Shown piece by piece: positions 35,206-44,640 of a stretch of DNA of 64,000 nt. Numbering within the stretch: position 1 is the first letter of the stretch; each line of letters begins with the position of its first letter. The notes under the pieces are model-generated. The model was given only the letters and a program-made list of their open reading frames with translations. It had not been told where the DNA came from and did not search any database. The stretch comes from Sporosarcina sp. HYO08 (GTDB taxonomy: Bacteria; Bacillota; Bacilli; Bacillales_A; Planococcaceae). The position numbers were made by a program, and so were the translations under genes. Where the stretch lies: assembly GCF_001563475.1 (NCBI RefSeq), contig NZ_LPUT01000027.1, forward strand, positions 248,001 through 312,000. The letters are read 5' to 3'.

Positions 35206-35234
35206 TTGTATATGCGGTTTGTGCGTTGTATAAT
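35206..35234 (+). promoter_or_regulatory. Urease promoter A within the repeat array
   Basis: TTGTAT 35206-35211, 17-bp spacer, TATAAT 35229-35234. Confidence 0.6.
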
Positions 35235-35242
35235 CGATTACG

Positions 35243-35271
35243 TTGTACAATCGATTTGTACGTTGTATAAT
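35243..35271 (+). promoter_or_regulatory. Urease promoter B within the repeat array
   Basis: TTGTAC 35243-35248, 17-bp spacer, TATAAT 35266-35271, exactly 37 bp downstream of promoter A. Confidence 0.6.
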
Positions 35272-35295
35272 CGATTACGTTGTGCAGACGATTAA

Positions 35296-35673
<378 letters not shown>

Positions 35674-35722
35674 AAATTGGTATAAACCCCAGGAATGCAT
35701 TGAACATAGGAGGCGAGTAATA

Positions 35723-36103
35723 ATGGGTAATCAAAATTATATCGTACCCGGCGAATACCGCGTAGCGGAAGGCGAAATCGAAATTAACGCTGGTCGTGAA
35801 AAAACAACTATTCGCGTATCGAATATGGGAGACCGTCCGATCCAAGTCGGCTCACACATTCACTTTGTCGAAGTAAACAAAGAACTATCATTCGACCGTG
35901 CAGTAGCAATTGGTAAAAGACTAAATATCCCTTCAGGTACAGCAGCTCGATTCGAGCCAGGCGAAGAGAAGGAAGTTGAATTAACGGAAATCGGTGGTAA
36001 CCGTGTTGTTTACGGTATCTCAGATTTGACAAACGGTTCCGTTGACAACAAAGAAGAAATTCTTCAGAGAGCAAAAGAACTAGGCTATAAAGGAGTTGAA
36101 TGA
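35723..36103 (+). CDS. ureB: Urease subunit beta
   Basis: Second structural subunit, 126 residues. NYIVPGEYRVAEGEIEINAG and the SHIHFVEVNKEL motif are conserved. AGGAGGCG precedes the ATG; ureC starts 3 nt after its stop. Confidence 0.96.
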   Translation: MGNQNYIVPGEYRVAEGEIEINAGREKTTIRVSNMGDRPIQVGSHIHFVEVNKELSFDRAVAIGKRLNIPSGTAARFEPGEEKEVELTEIGGNRVVYGISDLTNGSVDNKEEILQRAKELGYKGVE

Positions 36104-36106
36104 TAA

Positions 36107-37819
36107 GTGAAAATCAATAGACAGCAGTACGCGAATAGTTATGGTCCAACTGTCGGGGACAAGGTTCGCCTCGCTGATACAGATCTTTGGATCGAAGTTG
36201 AGAAGGACTATACTGTTTACGGAGACGAAACAAACTTCGGCGGCGGTAAAGTATTGCGTGAAGGTATGGGAGAAAACGGTACATACACGCGCAATGAAAA
36301 TGTACTTGACCTTCTACTTACAAATGCACTTATTCTTGACCATACAGGAATTTACAAAGCGGATATCGGTGTGAAAGACGGTTACATCGTCGGCATCGGT
36401 AAAGGCGGTAACCCGGACATTATGGATGGCGTTACGCCAAACATGATCGTTGGTACAGCTACAGAAGTCATTGCTGCTGAAGGTAAAATTGTTACAGCTG
36501 GCGCAATTGACACACACGTACACTTCATCAACCCAGACCAAGTTGACGTTGCACTTGCTAACGGTGTAACGACTTTATTTGGCGGTGGAACTGGACCTGC
36601 GGAAGGTTCTAAAGCGACAACAGTTACACCTGGACCATGGAATATTGAAAAAATGCTTAAAGCAACAGAAGGACTTCCAATCAACGTTGGGATCCTAGGA
36701 AAAGGTCATGCTTCAAACCTTGCGCCAATTATGGAACAAATTGATGCAGGTGCAGCGGGTCTTAAGATTCACGAGGACTGGGGTGCGACACCAGCGTCGA
36801 TTGACCGTAGCTTGACAGTAGCTGACGAAGCTGACATCCAAGTTGCTATTCACTCCGACACATTGAACGAAGCAGGATTCCTTGAAGATACACTTCGTGC
36901 AATTAACGGTCGTGTAATTCACTCATTCCACGTTGAAGGTGCAGGCGGTGGACACGCTCCTGACATTATGGCAATGGCTGGTCATCCGAACGTATTACCA
37001 TCATCAACAAACCCAACAAGACCATTTACGATTAACACAATCGATGAGCACCTTGATATGCTTATGGTTTGTCACCACTTGAAGCACGACATTCCAGAAG
37101 ACGTTGCGTTTGCGGACTCACGTATTCGTCCAGAAACAATTGCAGCTGAAGACATTCTTCATGACCTAGGCGTTATTAGTATGATGTCAACAGACGCACT
37201 TGCGATGGGCCGTGCTGGTGAAATGGTTCTTAGAACATGGCAAACTGCAGACAAAATGAAAAAACAACGTGGTCCTTTAGCTGAAGAAACAAACGGTTCG
37301 GACAACGTACGTGCTAAGCGCTATGTATCGAAATATACGATCAACCCTGCGATTGCACAAGGGATCTCACACGAAGTAGGTTCAATCGAAGAAGGTAAAT
37401 TTGCTGACCTAGTTATTTGGGAGCCAAAGTTCTTCGGCGTAAAAGCAGATCGCGTAGTAAAAGGCGGTATGATTGCTTACGCACAAATCGGTGATCCAAG
37501 TGCTTCTATTCCGACACCACAACCAGTTATGGGACGCCGCATGTACGGTGCTCTTGGCACATTGATCCATGACACAAACATCACGTTTATGTCTAAAGCT
37601 GCTATTCAGAAAGGTGTACCTGAAAAGCTTGGTCTAAAACGCCGTATCGGAACAGTGAAAAACTGCCGTAACATCGGTAAAAAAGACATGAAATGGAACG
37701 ATGTAGTAACGGACATCGACATTAACCCAGAAACATATGAGGTTAAAGTTGACGGAGAAGTTATCACATGTGAACCATTCGAGCAGCTTTCTATGGCACA
37801 AAGATATTTCCTATTCTAA
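36107..37819 (+). CDS. ureC: Urease subunit alpha (catalytic)
   Basis: Hydrolyses urea to ammonia and carbamate at a dinickel centre, 570 residues. All ligands are present with Sporosarcina numbering: H137 and H139 (DTHVHF), carbamylated K220 (GLKIHEDWG), H249, H275 and D363 (STDALAMG), with active-site H222 and the flap C322-H323 (MVCHHLKH). The start is GTG at 36107 behind AAAGGAG in the ureB end. The enzyme should be fully active once loaded with nickel. Confidence 0.98.
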   Translation: MKINRQQYANSYGPTVGDKVRLADTDLWIEVEKDYTVYGDETNFGGGKVLREGMGENGTYTRNENVLDLLLTNALILDHTGIYKADIGVKDGYIVGIGKGGNPDIMDGVTPNMIVGTATEVIAAEGKIVTAGAIDTHVHFINPDQVDVALANGVTTLFGGGTGPAEGSKATTVTPGPWNIEKMLKATEGLPINVGILGKGHASNLAPIMEQIDAGAAGLKIHEDWGATPASIDRSLTVADEADIQVAIHSDTLNEAGFLEDTLRAINGRVIHSFHVEGAGGGHAPDIMAMAGHPNVLPSSTNPTRPFTINTIDEHLDMLMVCHHLKHDIPEDVAFADSRIRPETIAAEDILHDLGVISMMSTDALAMGRAGEMVLRTWQTADKMKKQRGPLAEETNGSDNVRAKRYVSKYTINPAIAQGISHEVGSIEEGKFADLVIWEPKFFGVKADRVVKGGMIAYAQIGDPSASIPTPQPVMGRRMYGALGTLIHDTNITFMSKAAIQKGVPEKLGLKRRIGTVKNCRNIGKKDMKWNDVVTDIDINPETYEVKVDGEVITCEPFEQLSMAQRYFLF

Positions 37820-37895
37820 AAGAAAAACAATTTACGTGAATTGTTGAACAATCTTTTATAGGCGACATTGTACAAAGATAAGGGAGGACAAAGGC

Positions 37896-38339
37896 TTGCT
37901 TATTACAAAAACGGCGGGACACCTCAACGATTTTGAGTCATCAAACAAGAAAATTGACTGGCTTGAACTGGAATGGGAAGACTTAAACAAAAGAATTTTG
38001 CGTAAAGAAACGGAAAATGGTACAGATGTTGCCATAAAGCTTGAAAGCGGCAGCACCCTCAGCTATGGGGATGTATTGTTTGAAGATGAAGATACGCTAA
38101 TTGCCATTCGGACAAAGTTGGAAAAGGTATATGTCATTACTCCAAAGACGATGCAGGAAATGGGGAAAATGGCATTTGAAATTGGCAATCGTCACACGAT
38201 GTGTATTATTGAAGACGATGAAATTCTCGTCCGTTATGATCAAACACTTGAGAAATTAATGGATGAAGTGGGGGTTTCCTATGAACAATCAGAGCGTAGG
38301 TTCAAAGAGCCATTCAAATACAGAGGGCATCAACATTAA
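37896..38339 (+). CDS. ureE: Urease accessory protein UreE (nickel metallochaperone)
   Basis: Delivers nickel to the UreDFG complex, 147 residues. The central [16 protein letters not shown] includes the conserved metal-binding histidine, and the C-terminal GHQH adds ligands. The start is TTG at 37896 behind AAGGGAGG. A 7-bp hairpin (AACAATT/AATTGTT) lies in the 76-bp ureC-ureE gap. The end overlaps ureF. Confidence 0.94.
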   Translation: MLITKTAGHLNDFESSNKKIDWLELEWEDLNKRILRKETENGTDVAIKLESGSTLSYGDVLFEDEDTLIAIRTKLEKVYVITPKTMQEMGKMAFEIGNRHTMCIIEDDEILVRYDQTLEKLMDEVGVSYEQSERRFKEPFKYRGHQH

Positions 38340-39021
38340 TCCTTCGTATCTGCATCTTATTCAAATCCATGACACAGCATTTCCAACTGGAAGTTTTGCC
38401 CATTCTTTCGGAATGGAAACATACATTCAAGAAAATGTCATTCGTAAAGAAGATGATTTACGGGAATTTTGCGACATGTATCTCCGTCAAAATCTTGCTT
38501 CAACGGATGCCATCCTAGTCAAGGAAGCTTATCGTCTTGCAAAAGAACAGGACAAACAAGGATTGATCCGTCTTGAAAATATCTGTCACGCCATCAAGCT
38601 ATCCCCGGAAACAAGAAAGGGAAGCGCGATGATGGGGCGGCAATTTTTACAAACGGTACACTCGCTAAATGATGAAGAGTTACTGACTTTTTGGTATGAA
38701 AAATTAAAGAACAAGGAAATCAAAGGTCATTTTCCTATCGTATACGGTATTTATACCGCTCTGCTAGGCATAGATCTGAAGATGTCACTTGAAACATTTC
38801 TTTATTCATCCATAACTTCACTCGTTCAAAACGCTGTCCGTGCAATTCCGCTTGGACAGACAAGCGGTGTACAAACGATCTTTTCCTTGTTGCCAGTCAT
38901 TCAAGAAACAGCAAGTCATGTGATGACCTTGGACCTGGATGATCTTGATAACAATTCAGTCGCTCTTGAAATAGCGTCGATGAAGCACGAGTTTTTACAT
39001 TCACGATTGTTTATTTCATAA
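38281..39021 (+). CDS. ureF: Urease accessory protein UreF
   Basis: Helical accessory protein that bridges UreD and UreG during nickel insertion, about 246 residues. [20 protein letters not shown] is the family signature. The ATG at 38281 behind GGGGGT is preferred to the ATG at 38263. It overlaps ureE by 59 bp. The usual tight link to ureG is broken by 375 bp. Confidence 0.92.
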   Translation: MNNQSVGSKSHSNTEGININPSYLHLIQIHDTAFPTGSFAHSFGMETYIQENVIRKEDDLREFCDMYLRQNLASTDAILVKEAYRLAKEQDKQGLIRLENICHAIKLSPETRKGSAMMGRQFLQTVHSLNDEELLTFWYEKLKNKEIKGHFPIVYGIYTALLGIDLKMSLETFLYSSITSLVQNAVRAIPLGQTSGVQTIFSLLPVIQETASHVMTLDLDDLDNNSVALEIASMKHEFLHSRLFIS

Positions 39022-39396
39022 AAAACTGCGGTGACATGTCAAGAGGAATGATATTCCCTTTCGATTTGGAATCAATGGAGTCAAGTTCTTGGACATTCTT
39101 TAATACCTTGGTGTGAACGCCGATCAAGCAGCCTCTTTTATAAGTACGATCCCTGCTTCGAACCCGGAGCTATTATCCGGGTTCGAATAACAGGGGCCTA
39201 GCTTGTGTGAAGAAAGATTCGTTTGCAGAATAAGAACGGTCTTTTGTCTATGGTTATTCCCACAAGGAGAAGGAGATTTATACGAAACGACCTTCTAAGA
39301 TTATGATTCAGGAATAGTCCAAAGCATCCAAATGATTGACATTTTTTTGTGTTTTATAGGTCTAATAAAGGGCCTAAATAAATCTACGAGGAGATT
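39022..39396 (+). other. Gap between ureF and ureG with a strong hairpin
   Basis: No gene seen. TTCGAACCCGGA pairs perfectly with TCCGGGTTCGAA inside a CCCTG/CAGGG outer stem (about 39148-39193), without a T run. A TTGACA at 39336-39341 has only a weak -10 (TCTAAT, spacer 19). The hairpin resembles a tRNA T-arm sequence, but no cloverleaf can be drawn. Confidence 0.5.
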
Positions 39397-39402
39397 GTGA
39401 AA

Positions 39403-40038
39403 ATGAAAACAATACACCTTGGCATTGGCGGACCAGTTGGTTCCGGTAAAACAACACTTGTCAGAACACTTTCAGAAGCACTGAAAGAAGAATACAATAT
39501 CGCTGTTATTACAAATGATATTTACACGAGAGAAGACGCCAATTTTCTAATCAACGAAAAGGTACTTGATGCAGACCGCATTATCGGCGTTGAAACAGGT
39601 GGTTGCCCGCATACAGCGATCCGTGAAGATGCGTCAATGAACTTTGAAGCGATTGCTGAATTGAAACAACGTTTTGAAGATCTTGATATTATTCTTCTAG
39701 AAAGCGGTGGCGACAACTTATCGGCAACGTTTAGCCCTGAGCTAGTTGATGCATTTATTTATGTAATCGACGTTGCTGAAGGCGGCGACATTCCGAGAAA
39801 AGGCGGCCCTGGTGTTACACGTTCTGACTTCCTCATGGTAAATAAAATCGAACTTGCACCATACGTTGGCGTAGATCTCGACAGAATGAAAGATGATACG
39901 ACAAAAGCAAGAGCTGGAAGACCATTTACTTTTGCGGACATTAAGACGAAAAAAGGTCTTGAAGACATTGTTGCCTGGATCAAATCTGATTTGTTTTTAG
40001 AAGGGAAATCCAATGAGTCTGCAACACAGTCTAGTTAA
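39403..40038 (+). CDS. ureG: Urease accessory GTPase UreG
   Basis: SIMIBI-class GTPase that powers nickel insertion, 211 residues. The P-loop GPVGSGKTT and the metal-binding CPH ([11 protein letters not shown]) are intact, with the NKIEL base-recognition motif. The ATG at 39403 follows GAGGAG. The end overlaps ureD by 26 bp. Confidence 0.96.
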   Translation: MKTIHLGIGGPVGSGKTTLVRTLSEALKEEYNIAVITNDIYTREDANFLINEKVLDADRIIGVETGGCPHTAIREDASMNFEAIAELKQRFEDLDIILLESGGDNLSATFSPELVDAFIYVIDVAEGGDIPRKGGPGVTRSDFLMVNKIELAPYVGVDLDRMKDDTTKARAGRPFTFADIKTKKGLEDIVAWIKSDLFLEGKSNESATQSS

Positions 40039-40849
40039 GCGACCGCAGCATAATGGCCGCTTGTCAATGAAATTTTCAAATCGCGGGATTAGAACGGTCA
40101 TGGCGAACTGTTACCAGCTTCCACCGCTAAGAGCTAGTCGACCAATGTATCTCAATCCAGCTAACCGATCCGAGGCAACGGTATACCTAGTGGAAACATC
40201 AGGTGGTCTTGTTGCAGGCGACCAAAATGAATTTCAAATTGAGATTGAAGATGGAGCAGATGTCTGTCTCATTCCACAATCCGCAACAAAAATCTACCCT
40301 TCATTTAATGGAGAGTGGAGTTCGCAAAAAATGGATATATCCATCGGTTCCAAAGCAAGTCTTGCGATGAAAACAGAAGCGGTCATTCCTTTTGTGGATG
40401 CAAAATTCCGCGGGAAAACCGTCATTCATATGGCGCAAGATGCTACACTGCTTTGGGGAGACATTCTATCTCCCGGCCGTGATAAGCGTGGAGAAGTATT
40501 TCAATACAGTGATGTAAAAACAAATTTTCAAGTCTGGATGGAAGAGGAATGTTTGATTTACGACCCTCTCTTGTTTACTCCTGACCGCACGGAACTTGAT
40601 CAAGTAGGCGTGCTAGAAGATCATTTATACATCGGCTCCATGTGGTTTGTTGCTCCTACGTTGGAGCAAATAGACATCAAGGCATTAAATGAAAAGCTTC
40701 AGCAGTCTGCACAAATGAAAGTAAGTGCCTCGGTGCTTGAAGGAAAAGCAGTGAATGTCAGATGGCTCGCGTCAGACCTAGTGTTGTTGAAAAAAGAAAT
40801 GCACAACACATGGGATGAATTTGCTCGCTATATGAATAAACTTGCTTAA
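40013..40849 (+). CDS. ureD: Urease accessory protein UreD (UreH)
   Basis: Scaffold through which nickel reaches the apo-urease, 278 residues. [20 protein letters not shown] and the [15 protein letters not shown] motif are typical. The ATG lies within the end of ureG, so translation is probably coupled. Confidence 0.93.
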   Translation: MSLQHSLVKRPQHNGRLSMKFSNRGIRTVMANCYQLPPLRASRPMYLNPANRSEATVYLVETSGGLVAGDQNEFQIEIEDGADVCLIPQSATKIYPSFNGEWSSQKMDISIGSKASLAMKTEAVIPFVDAKFRGKTVIHMAQDATLLWGDILSPGRDKRGEVFQYSDVKTNFQVWMEEECLIYDPLLFTPDRTELDQVGVLEDHLYIGSMWFVAPTLEQIDIKALNEKLQQSAQMKVSASVLEGKAVNVRWLASDLVLLKKEMHNTWDEFARYMNKLA

Positions 40850-40955
40850 GAATTATTGAATTACACTCAAGTCTCTTCATGTTTCTAAAACAGTTGGGAA
40901 AAGTTTTAAGCTTTAAAAATCAACTAACTAATCTATCTTACTTGGAGTGAAACAT

Positions 40956-42005
40956 ATGGCTACTAATAGCGCTCAGGCAGCACAGCACGGTGGATCAAAA
41001 GGCCGTGCATACTTGATCTTGATCATCGGTATCATCGCACTTGCATTTACTGCCCCTTGGGTAAAACAGTCGAACTTCGAGCCAGCAACGTCGGTTATTC
41101 TTCGTGTTGGTCTTGGGATAATCTTTCTTCTGCCATTTTTCCTTAGAGAAATAAAAAAATTCGGTGCAATTAACAAAAAAGGGATTATGCTTTCCCTATT
41201 CGCAGGTCTATTTCTTGGAATTGACTTTACGGCATGGAATTATTCTATCTTCTACGTTGGTTCTGGTATCGCTTCAATCCTTTTGAATATTCAAATCATC
41301 ATTTTACCAGCACTTGCTGCTATTTTTGACAAAGAAAAAGTTCCAAAAAGCTTCTTTATTATCGCTCCAATCATGGTATTAGGTGTTATTATTTCCGGTG
41401 GTGTCTTGGAAGGTAATGCACCGGCATCAGGACCTTCTACTGTATATGGCATGAATATTGCTGTACTTGGTACGATTGCTGGTACTATTTCTGGTTGTTG
41501 TTACGGAATCTATCTTTACACTAGCCGTAAAGCTTCACGCGTAAATAAAGTGGACCAGATCGTTCAACCAATGTTCTATGCGAACCTTGCTCAACTGATC
41601 GCTCCGACATTATTCCTAGGTTTCTCTGGACGCGGCTTCGATCTAACTCACGGAGTTTTAGTCAATGGCGCACTTCCAATGAATCCTGAAACTACTGTTG
41701 GTGATCCGATCACTGCTATGAACTGGTTCTGGATGATTGTTCTTGCTTCATTAGGTCAAGCTATTGCATGGACGTTTGTTCAGTATGGTGCAGTTCGTTT
41801 GGACCCTACAATTGTTGCGGGTCTACTATTACTCAGCCCAATTTCTACAGTTGCGATCATTGCCGTTGTTCTATTCGGTGAAATTCCATCGCCACTTCAA
41901 ATCCTTGGTGTTGTCATTGTTCTTGCGGCCGTTGCCTTCCAGAATAATCTGCACAAGAGTTTGTTTAAGAAATCCAAAGGCGGTAAATCGACCGGAACCT
42001 CTTGA
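40956..42005 (+). CDS. EamA/DMT-family transporter
   Basis: About 349 residues with ten hydrophobic segments arranged as two EamA repeats of the drug/metabolite transporter superfamily. The ATG at 40956 is spaced 9 nt from GGAG. It lies 106 bp after ureD in the same direction and ends in a strong terminator, so it could be read with the urease genes. No urea channel or nickel carrier of a known family is present in the cluster; whether this protein has such a role is unknown. Confidence 0.8.
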   Translation: MATNSAQAAQHGGSKGRAYLILIIGIIALAFTAPWVKQSNFEPATSVILRVGLGIIFLLPFFLREIKKFGAINKKGIMLSLFAGLFLGIDFTAWNYSIFYVGSGIASILLNIQIIILPALAAIFDKEKVPKSFFIIAPIMVLGVIISGGVLEGNAPASGPSTVYGMNIAVLGTIAGTISGCCYGIYLYTSRKASRVNKVDQIVQPMFYANLAQLIAPTLFLGFSGRGFDLTHGVLVNGALPMNPETTVGDPITAMNWFWMIVLASLGQAIAWTFVQYGAVRLDPTIVAGLLLLSPISTVAIIAVVLFGEIPSPLQILGVVIVLAAVAFQNNLHKSLFKKSKGGKSTGTS

Positions 42006-42026
42006 TCGTTCCAACTATATAGGAAC

Positions 42027-42069
42027 AAAGCCGATGCTTCCTCAACGTAGGGAAAATCGGCTTTTTTTT
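42027..42069 (+). terminator. Terminator after the EamA transporter
   Basis: AAAGCCGAT pairs with ATCGGCTTT, followed by a long T run. Confidence 0.85.
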
Positions 42070-42265
42070 ATGTCGAAATTCGATTGGCCAATTTCTCCAC
42101 ATTTTTAGCGGATTCCCTAATAGAATTTGTAAGTTATTATAGGATTCATCTATTATTGTATAAAATTATCTTAATTTTGTAAACCGTTTGCGATCTATAT
42201 ATAACGTCTATTTGGGATGCGTGTTTTGTTTGAGTTGGAGTCGATTGTTTCATTGTTGAATTGTC

Positions 42266-42292
42266 CAAAGCCCCTCTATCTAAGGGGCTTTG
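42266..42292. terminator. 10-bp hairpin between convergent genes
   Basis: Perfect CAAAGCCCCT/AGGGGCTTTG stem. T runs are poor on both strands. It lies downstream of the minus-strand FNT gene and may end its mRNA. The rest of 42070-42338 shows nothing clear. Confidence 0.5.
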
Positions 42293-42338
42293 TGATGGGA
42301 AAATGAATTTGTAGTTATGGGAGGCTATGGATGAAAGA

Positions 42339-43181
42339 TTACGAGTTTGGTTCATTGACTTTTACTTTTTGTGCTGTGGGACTTTTATGAGTGACAAGGT
42401 TTGCTTTAGTGATTAAATGCAAAGTGAGCCCTGTTAAAAGAAAACCACTTAAAAAATTACCAATAGTTACTGGTATTTGGTTCCAAATCCACCAATCTGT
42501 CATTGAAATATTTGCTCCTAGTAACATGCTTGTCGGGATCAAAAACATATTAACGACGGCGTGTTCAAAGCCATGGGCAAAAAATAAAAAAATGGGCAGC
42601 CACATTGCAACAATTTTTCCGATCGTCGATTTTGATGTGAATGCCATAATTGCACCGAATGTTACCATCCAGTTGCATAAGATCGCTTTCACAAAAGCTA
42701 AAATGATCCCATCTGTTCCAAGTGACTTGTATTCAAGTGTTTTACTTTCTGCGATGTTTATCACCTTCTGAATGATTGCTGTATCTAAGGCATGACCGAA
42801 TTTCGTTACATAAATTACAAATAAGAACGCATAAAAAATACTACCTATTAAGTTTCCAAGGAATGCCCAGAAAAAGTTATACAGGATTTGTGGAAGCGTT
42901 GTCATATTTCTAAAAGCTGCGATTGGAAGCAATGCGAAATTTCCGGTGACAAGCTCAAGATTGAGCAATAGGATCATGACAAATCCAACGGGAAACGCTA
43001 AAGCACCAACAATGTCGAGATTCGTTTGTGTCGCTGCGGTAAAGGCAAGTGTCGTGGAAAGTCCTAAAAAAGCGCCTGCCAATCCTCCTTTGATCAGTAA
43101 ATCGCGAATGGGTAATCTTGACTTTAGCGCACCGGCTGCAGCAACGTTACGAACAAGTGCTTGAGGCTTGATATAGTCCAT
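42339..43181 (-). CDS. Formate/nitrite transporter family channel (FocA/NirC type)
   Basis: Pentameric anion channel family protein, 280 residues with six membrane segments. LELVTGNFALLPIA and AHGFEHAVVNMFLIP, with the central channel histidine, identify it. The ATG at 43181 (minus) follows AGGAG; the longer upstream frame starts before the promoter region and is rejected. Substrate (formate, nitrite, hydrosulfide or acetate) is not decidable. An FNR-type site at -41.5 suggests anaerobic induction. Confidence 0.88.
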   Translation of the reverse strand: MDYIKPQALVRNVAAAGALKSRLPIRDLLIKGGLAGAFLGLSTTLAFTAATQTNLDIVGALAFPVGFVMILLLNLELVTGNFALLPIAAFRNMTTLPQILYNFFWAFLGNLIGSIFYAFLFVIYVTKFGHALDTAIIQKVINIAESKTLEYKSLGTDGIILAFVKAILCNWMVTFGAIMAFTSKSTIGKIVAMWLPIFLFFAHGFEHAVVNMFLIPTSMLLGANISMTDWWIWNQIPVTIGNFLSGFLLTGLTLHLITKANLVTHKSPTAQKVKVNEPNS

Positions 43182-43282
43182 GAAAGCCGCTCCTATCCAC
43201 AAATTTAGCTTCACTTCTAATGGGTGAAAAATATTTGTTTTCCTATGGAAATAACGGTAATTAATAAATTCTGACAAATGTC

Positions 43283-43325
43283 ATAATACTACATACTTGC
43301 TTCTTGGCGTGTGATGTAAATCACA
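43283..43325 (-). promoter_or_regulatory. FNR/CRP-type operator and promoter of the formate/nitrite channel gene
   Basis: TGTGATGTAAATCACA at 43310-43325 is a perfect TGTGA-N6-TCACA palindrome. On the minus strand a TATTAT -10 (43288-43283) places the operator centre at -41.5 from the inferred start near 43276, the class II activator position. Confidence 0.75.
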
Positions 43326-43502
43326 GATAATGGTCATTTCGATTCAGGTTGGAAGTGGACATAAATAAAAATCAATATCTTGAAATCGAGATTTATGAGT
43401 TGAAACACTGTTAGATAAATACCTATAGGAAGCGAGATCAAGAAGGTGTAGTAGATGAGGTTTTTGGACAGATTATGAAAGAGATCAAAGGAGATGAAAG
43501 AT

Positions 43503-44114
43503 ATGACAAATGTCAAAGCGGCAGTAATTTTTTACAGCATGGGTGGAACAAACTACCAATTGGCGAAGTGGGCTGAAGAGGGTGCAACAGTAGCGGGCGC
43601 CGAAGTAAGGGTATTGAAAGTTCAAGAATTAGCCCCTGAATCCGTCATTCAAGGAAATGAAGGGTGGAAAGCAACAGTAGAAGCAACGAAAGATGTTCCA
43701 GTTGCGACTTCTGAAGATCTTGAGTGGGCGGACGCGATCATCTTTAGCGTACCGACACGTTTCGGAACGATGCCTTCCCAAATGAAACAATTCCTTGACT
43801 TACAGGGCGGGCTTTGGGCAAGCGGGAAAACAGTGAACAAAGTAGTGAGCGCAATGACTTCTGCGCAAAATCCGCACGGTGGACAGGAAGCTACTTTACT
43901 ATCGCTATATACGTCCATGATGCACTGGGGTGCAATCATTGCAACGCCAGGCTACACAGATCCAGTATTGTTCGGCGCGGGTGGAAACCCATACGGAACG
44001 AGTGTAACTGTTGGCCAAGATGGTAAAATGGTGGAAGATGTTGAAGGTGCAGTAAAACATCAGGCAAAACGTACTGTAACCGTTGCAGAGTGGGTTAAAA
44101 AAGGAAATCAATAA
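43503..44114 (+). CDS. wrbA: NAD(P)H:quinone oxidoreductase, WrbA-type flavoprotein
   Basis: Flavodoxin-fold FMN protein that reduces quinones by two electrons, 203 residues. FYSMGGTNYQLAKW (FMN phosphate loop), PTRFGTMPSQMKQFLD and NPHGGQE are family motifs. The ATG at 43503 is spaced 9 nt from AAGGAG, which excludes the ATG at 43494. It is divergent from the FNT gene; the 321-bp region between holds the FNR site. Confidence 0.92.
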   Translation: MTNVKAAVIFYSMGGTNYQLAKWAEEGATVAGAEVRVLKVQELAPESVIQGNEGWKATVEATKDVPVATSEDLEWADAIIFSVPTRFGTMPSQMKQFLDLQGGLWASGKTVNKVVSAMTSAQNPHGGQEATLLSLYTSMMHWGAIIATPGYTDPVLFGAGGNPYGTSVTVGQDGKMVEDVEGAVKHQAKRTVTVAEWVKKGNQ

Positions 44115-44124
44115 AATTTTTTAA

Positions 44125-44152
44125 AGGGTGCTGGCAACTGGCACCCTTTTTA
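44125..44152 (+). terminator. Terminator after wrbA
   Basis: GGGTGC pairs with GCACCC, followed by a T run. A second small palindrome, AAGTGCC-A-GGCACTT then TATTTT, follows near 44170-44190. Confidence 0.8.
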
Positions 44153-44254
44153 TTTTACATACATGCTGGAAGTGCCAGGCACTTTATTTTCGGCTCTTCG
44201 TTTTATCGATACAATGGCTTTAAGTTTAAACGCGGCATGATGTTCCAGCAATAC

Positions 44255-44283
44255 TTGCATATAGAAAATTTTTATTGTATCAT
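44255..44283 (+). promoter_or_regulatory. Promoter of the T-box-controlled gene
   Basis: TTGCAT 44255-44260, 17-bp spacer, TATCAT 44278-44283. Confidence 0.6.
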
Positions 44284-44304
44284 TCAACTTAATGAAAAAA
44301 GTCA

Positions 44305-44612
44305 ATATATTCTTTCAACGACATTGAAGAGAAAAGTAGGATTACTTATTTTGTACAGAAAGCTTCGGGTGCTGAGAAGAAGCAAAAGTAATAATCTGAA
44401 AAATGGTCTCTGAGTCTCGCGCTGAACGTTTTTGTAACGAGTAGGTTAGCGACGAGTGTTGGCTACTCGTTATCAAAGCCACAGTATAAAGGGAGGCTTT
44501 ACTAGTCCCGTGTACTTGATGAGGCCGTTTGCGCGAGCGGGCGGTGAAGTAAGGTGGAACCACGTGAATACCACGTCCTTATCATTATGATAAGGGCGTG
44601 TTTTTTTATCCT
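44305..44612 (+). promoter_or_regulatory. T-box leader upstream of a SAM-hydrolase-type gene
   Basis: Stem I has a K-turn-like ATTGA/GA, AGTA facing GAA (loop E), and a distal GCTTC/GAAGC hairpin with loop GGGTGCTGAGAA. The T-box AAGGTGGAACCACG (44551-44564) builds an antiterminator (AAGG/CCTT and ACGTG/CACGT, 44551-44580). It competes with a terminator (CACGTCCTTATCAT/ATGATAAGGGCGTG, 44572-44600, then T7). The specifier is ambiguous: GAA is followed by AAATGGT, so ATG is reachable, but the variable A in TGGAACC predicts a tRNA with discriminator U (Gly, Thr, Cys), not Met. Confidence 0.9.
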
Positions 44613-44640
44613 TAAAATTTTACTAAAGGAGCGATTTACG

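Noticed and set aside
39148-39193. tRNA gene in the ureF-ureG gap (GGTTCGAA motif)
   Set aside because: The motif is part of a simple inverted repeat; no acceptor, D or anticodon arm can be drawn.
44170-44190. AAGTGCC-A-GGCACTT palindrome as an operator
   Set aside because: It is followed by TATTTT and sits just behind the wrbA terminator, so a second weak terminator is the simpler reading.
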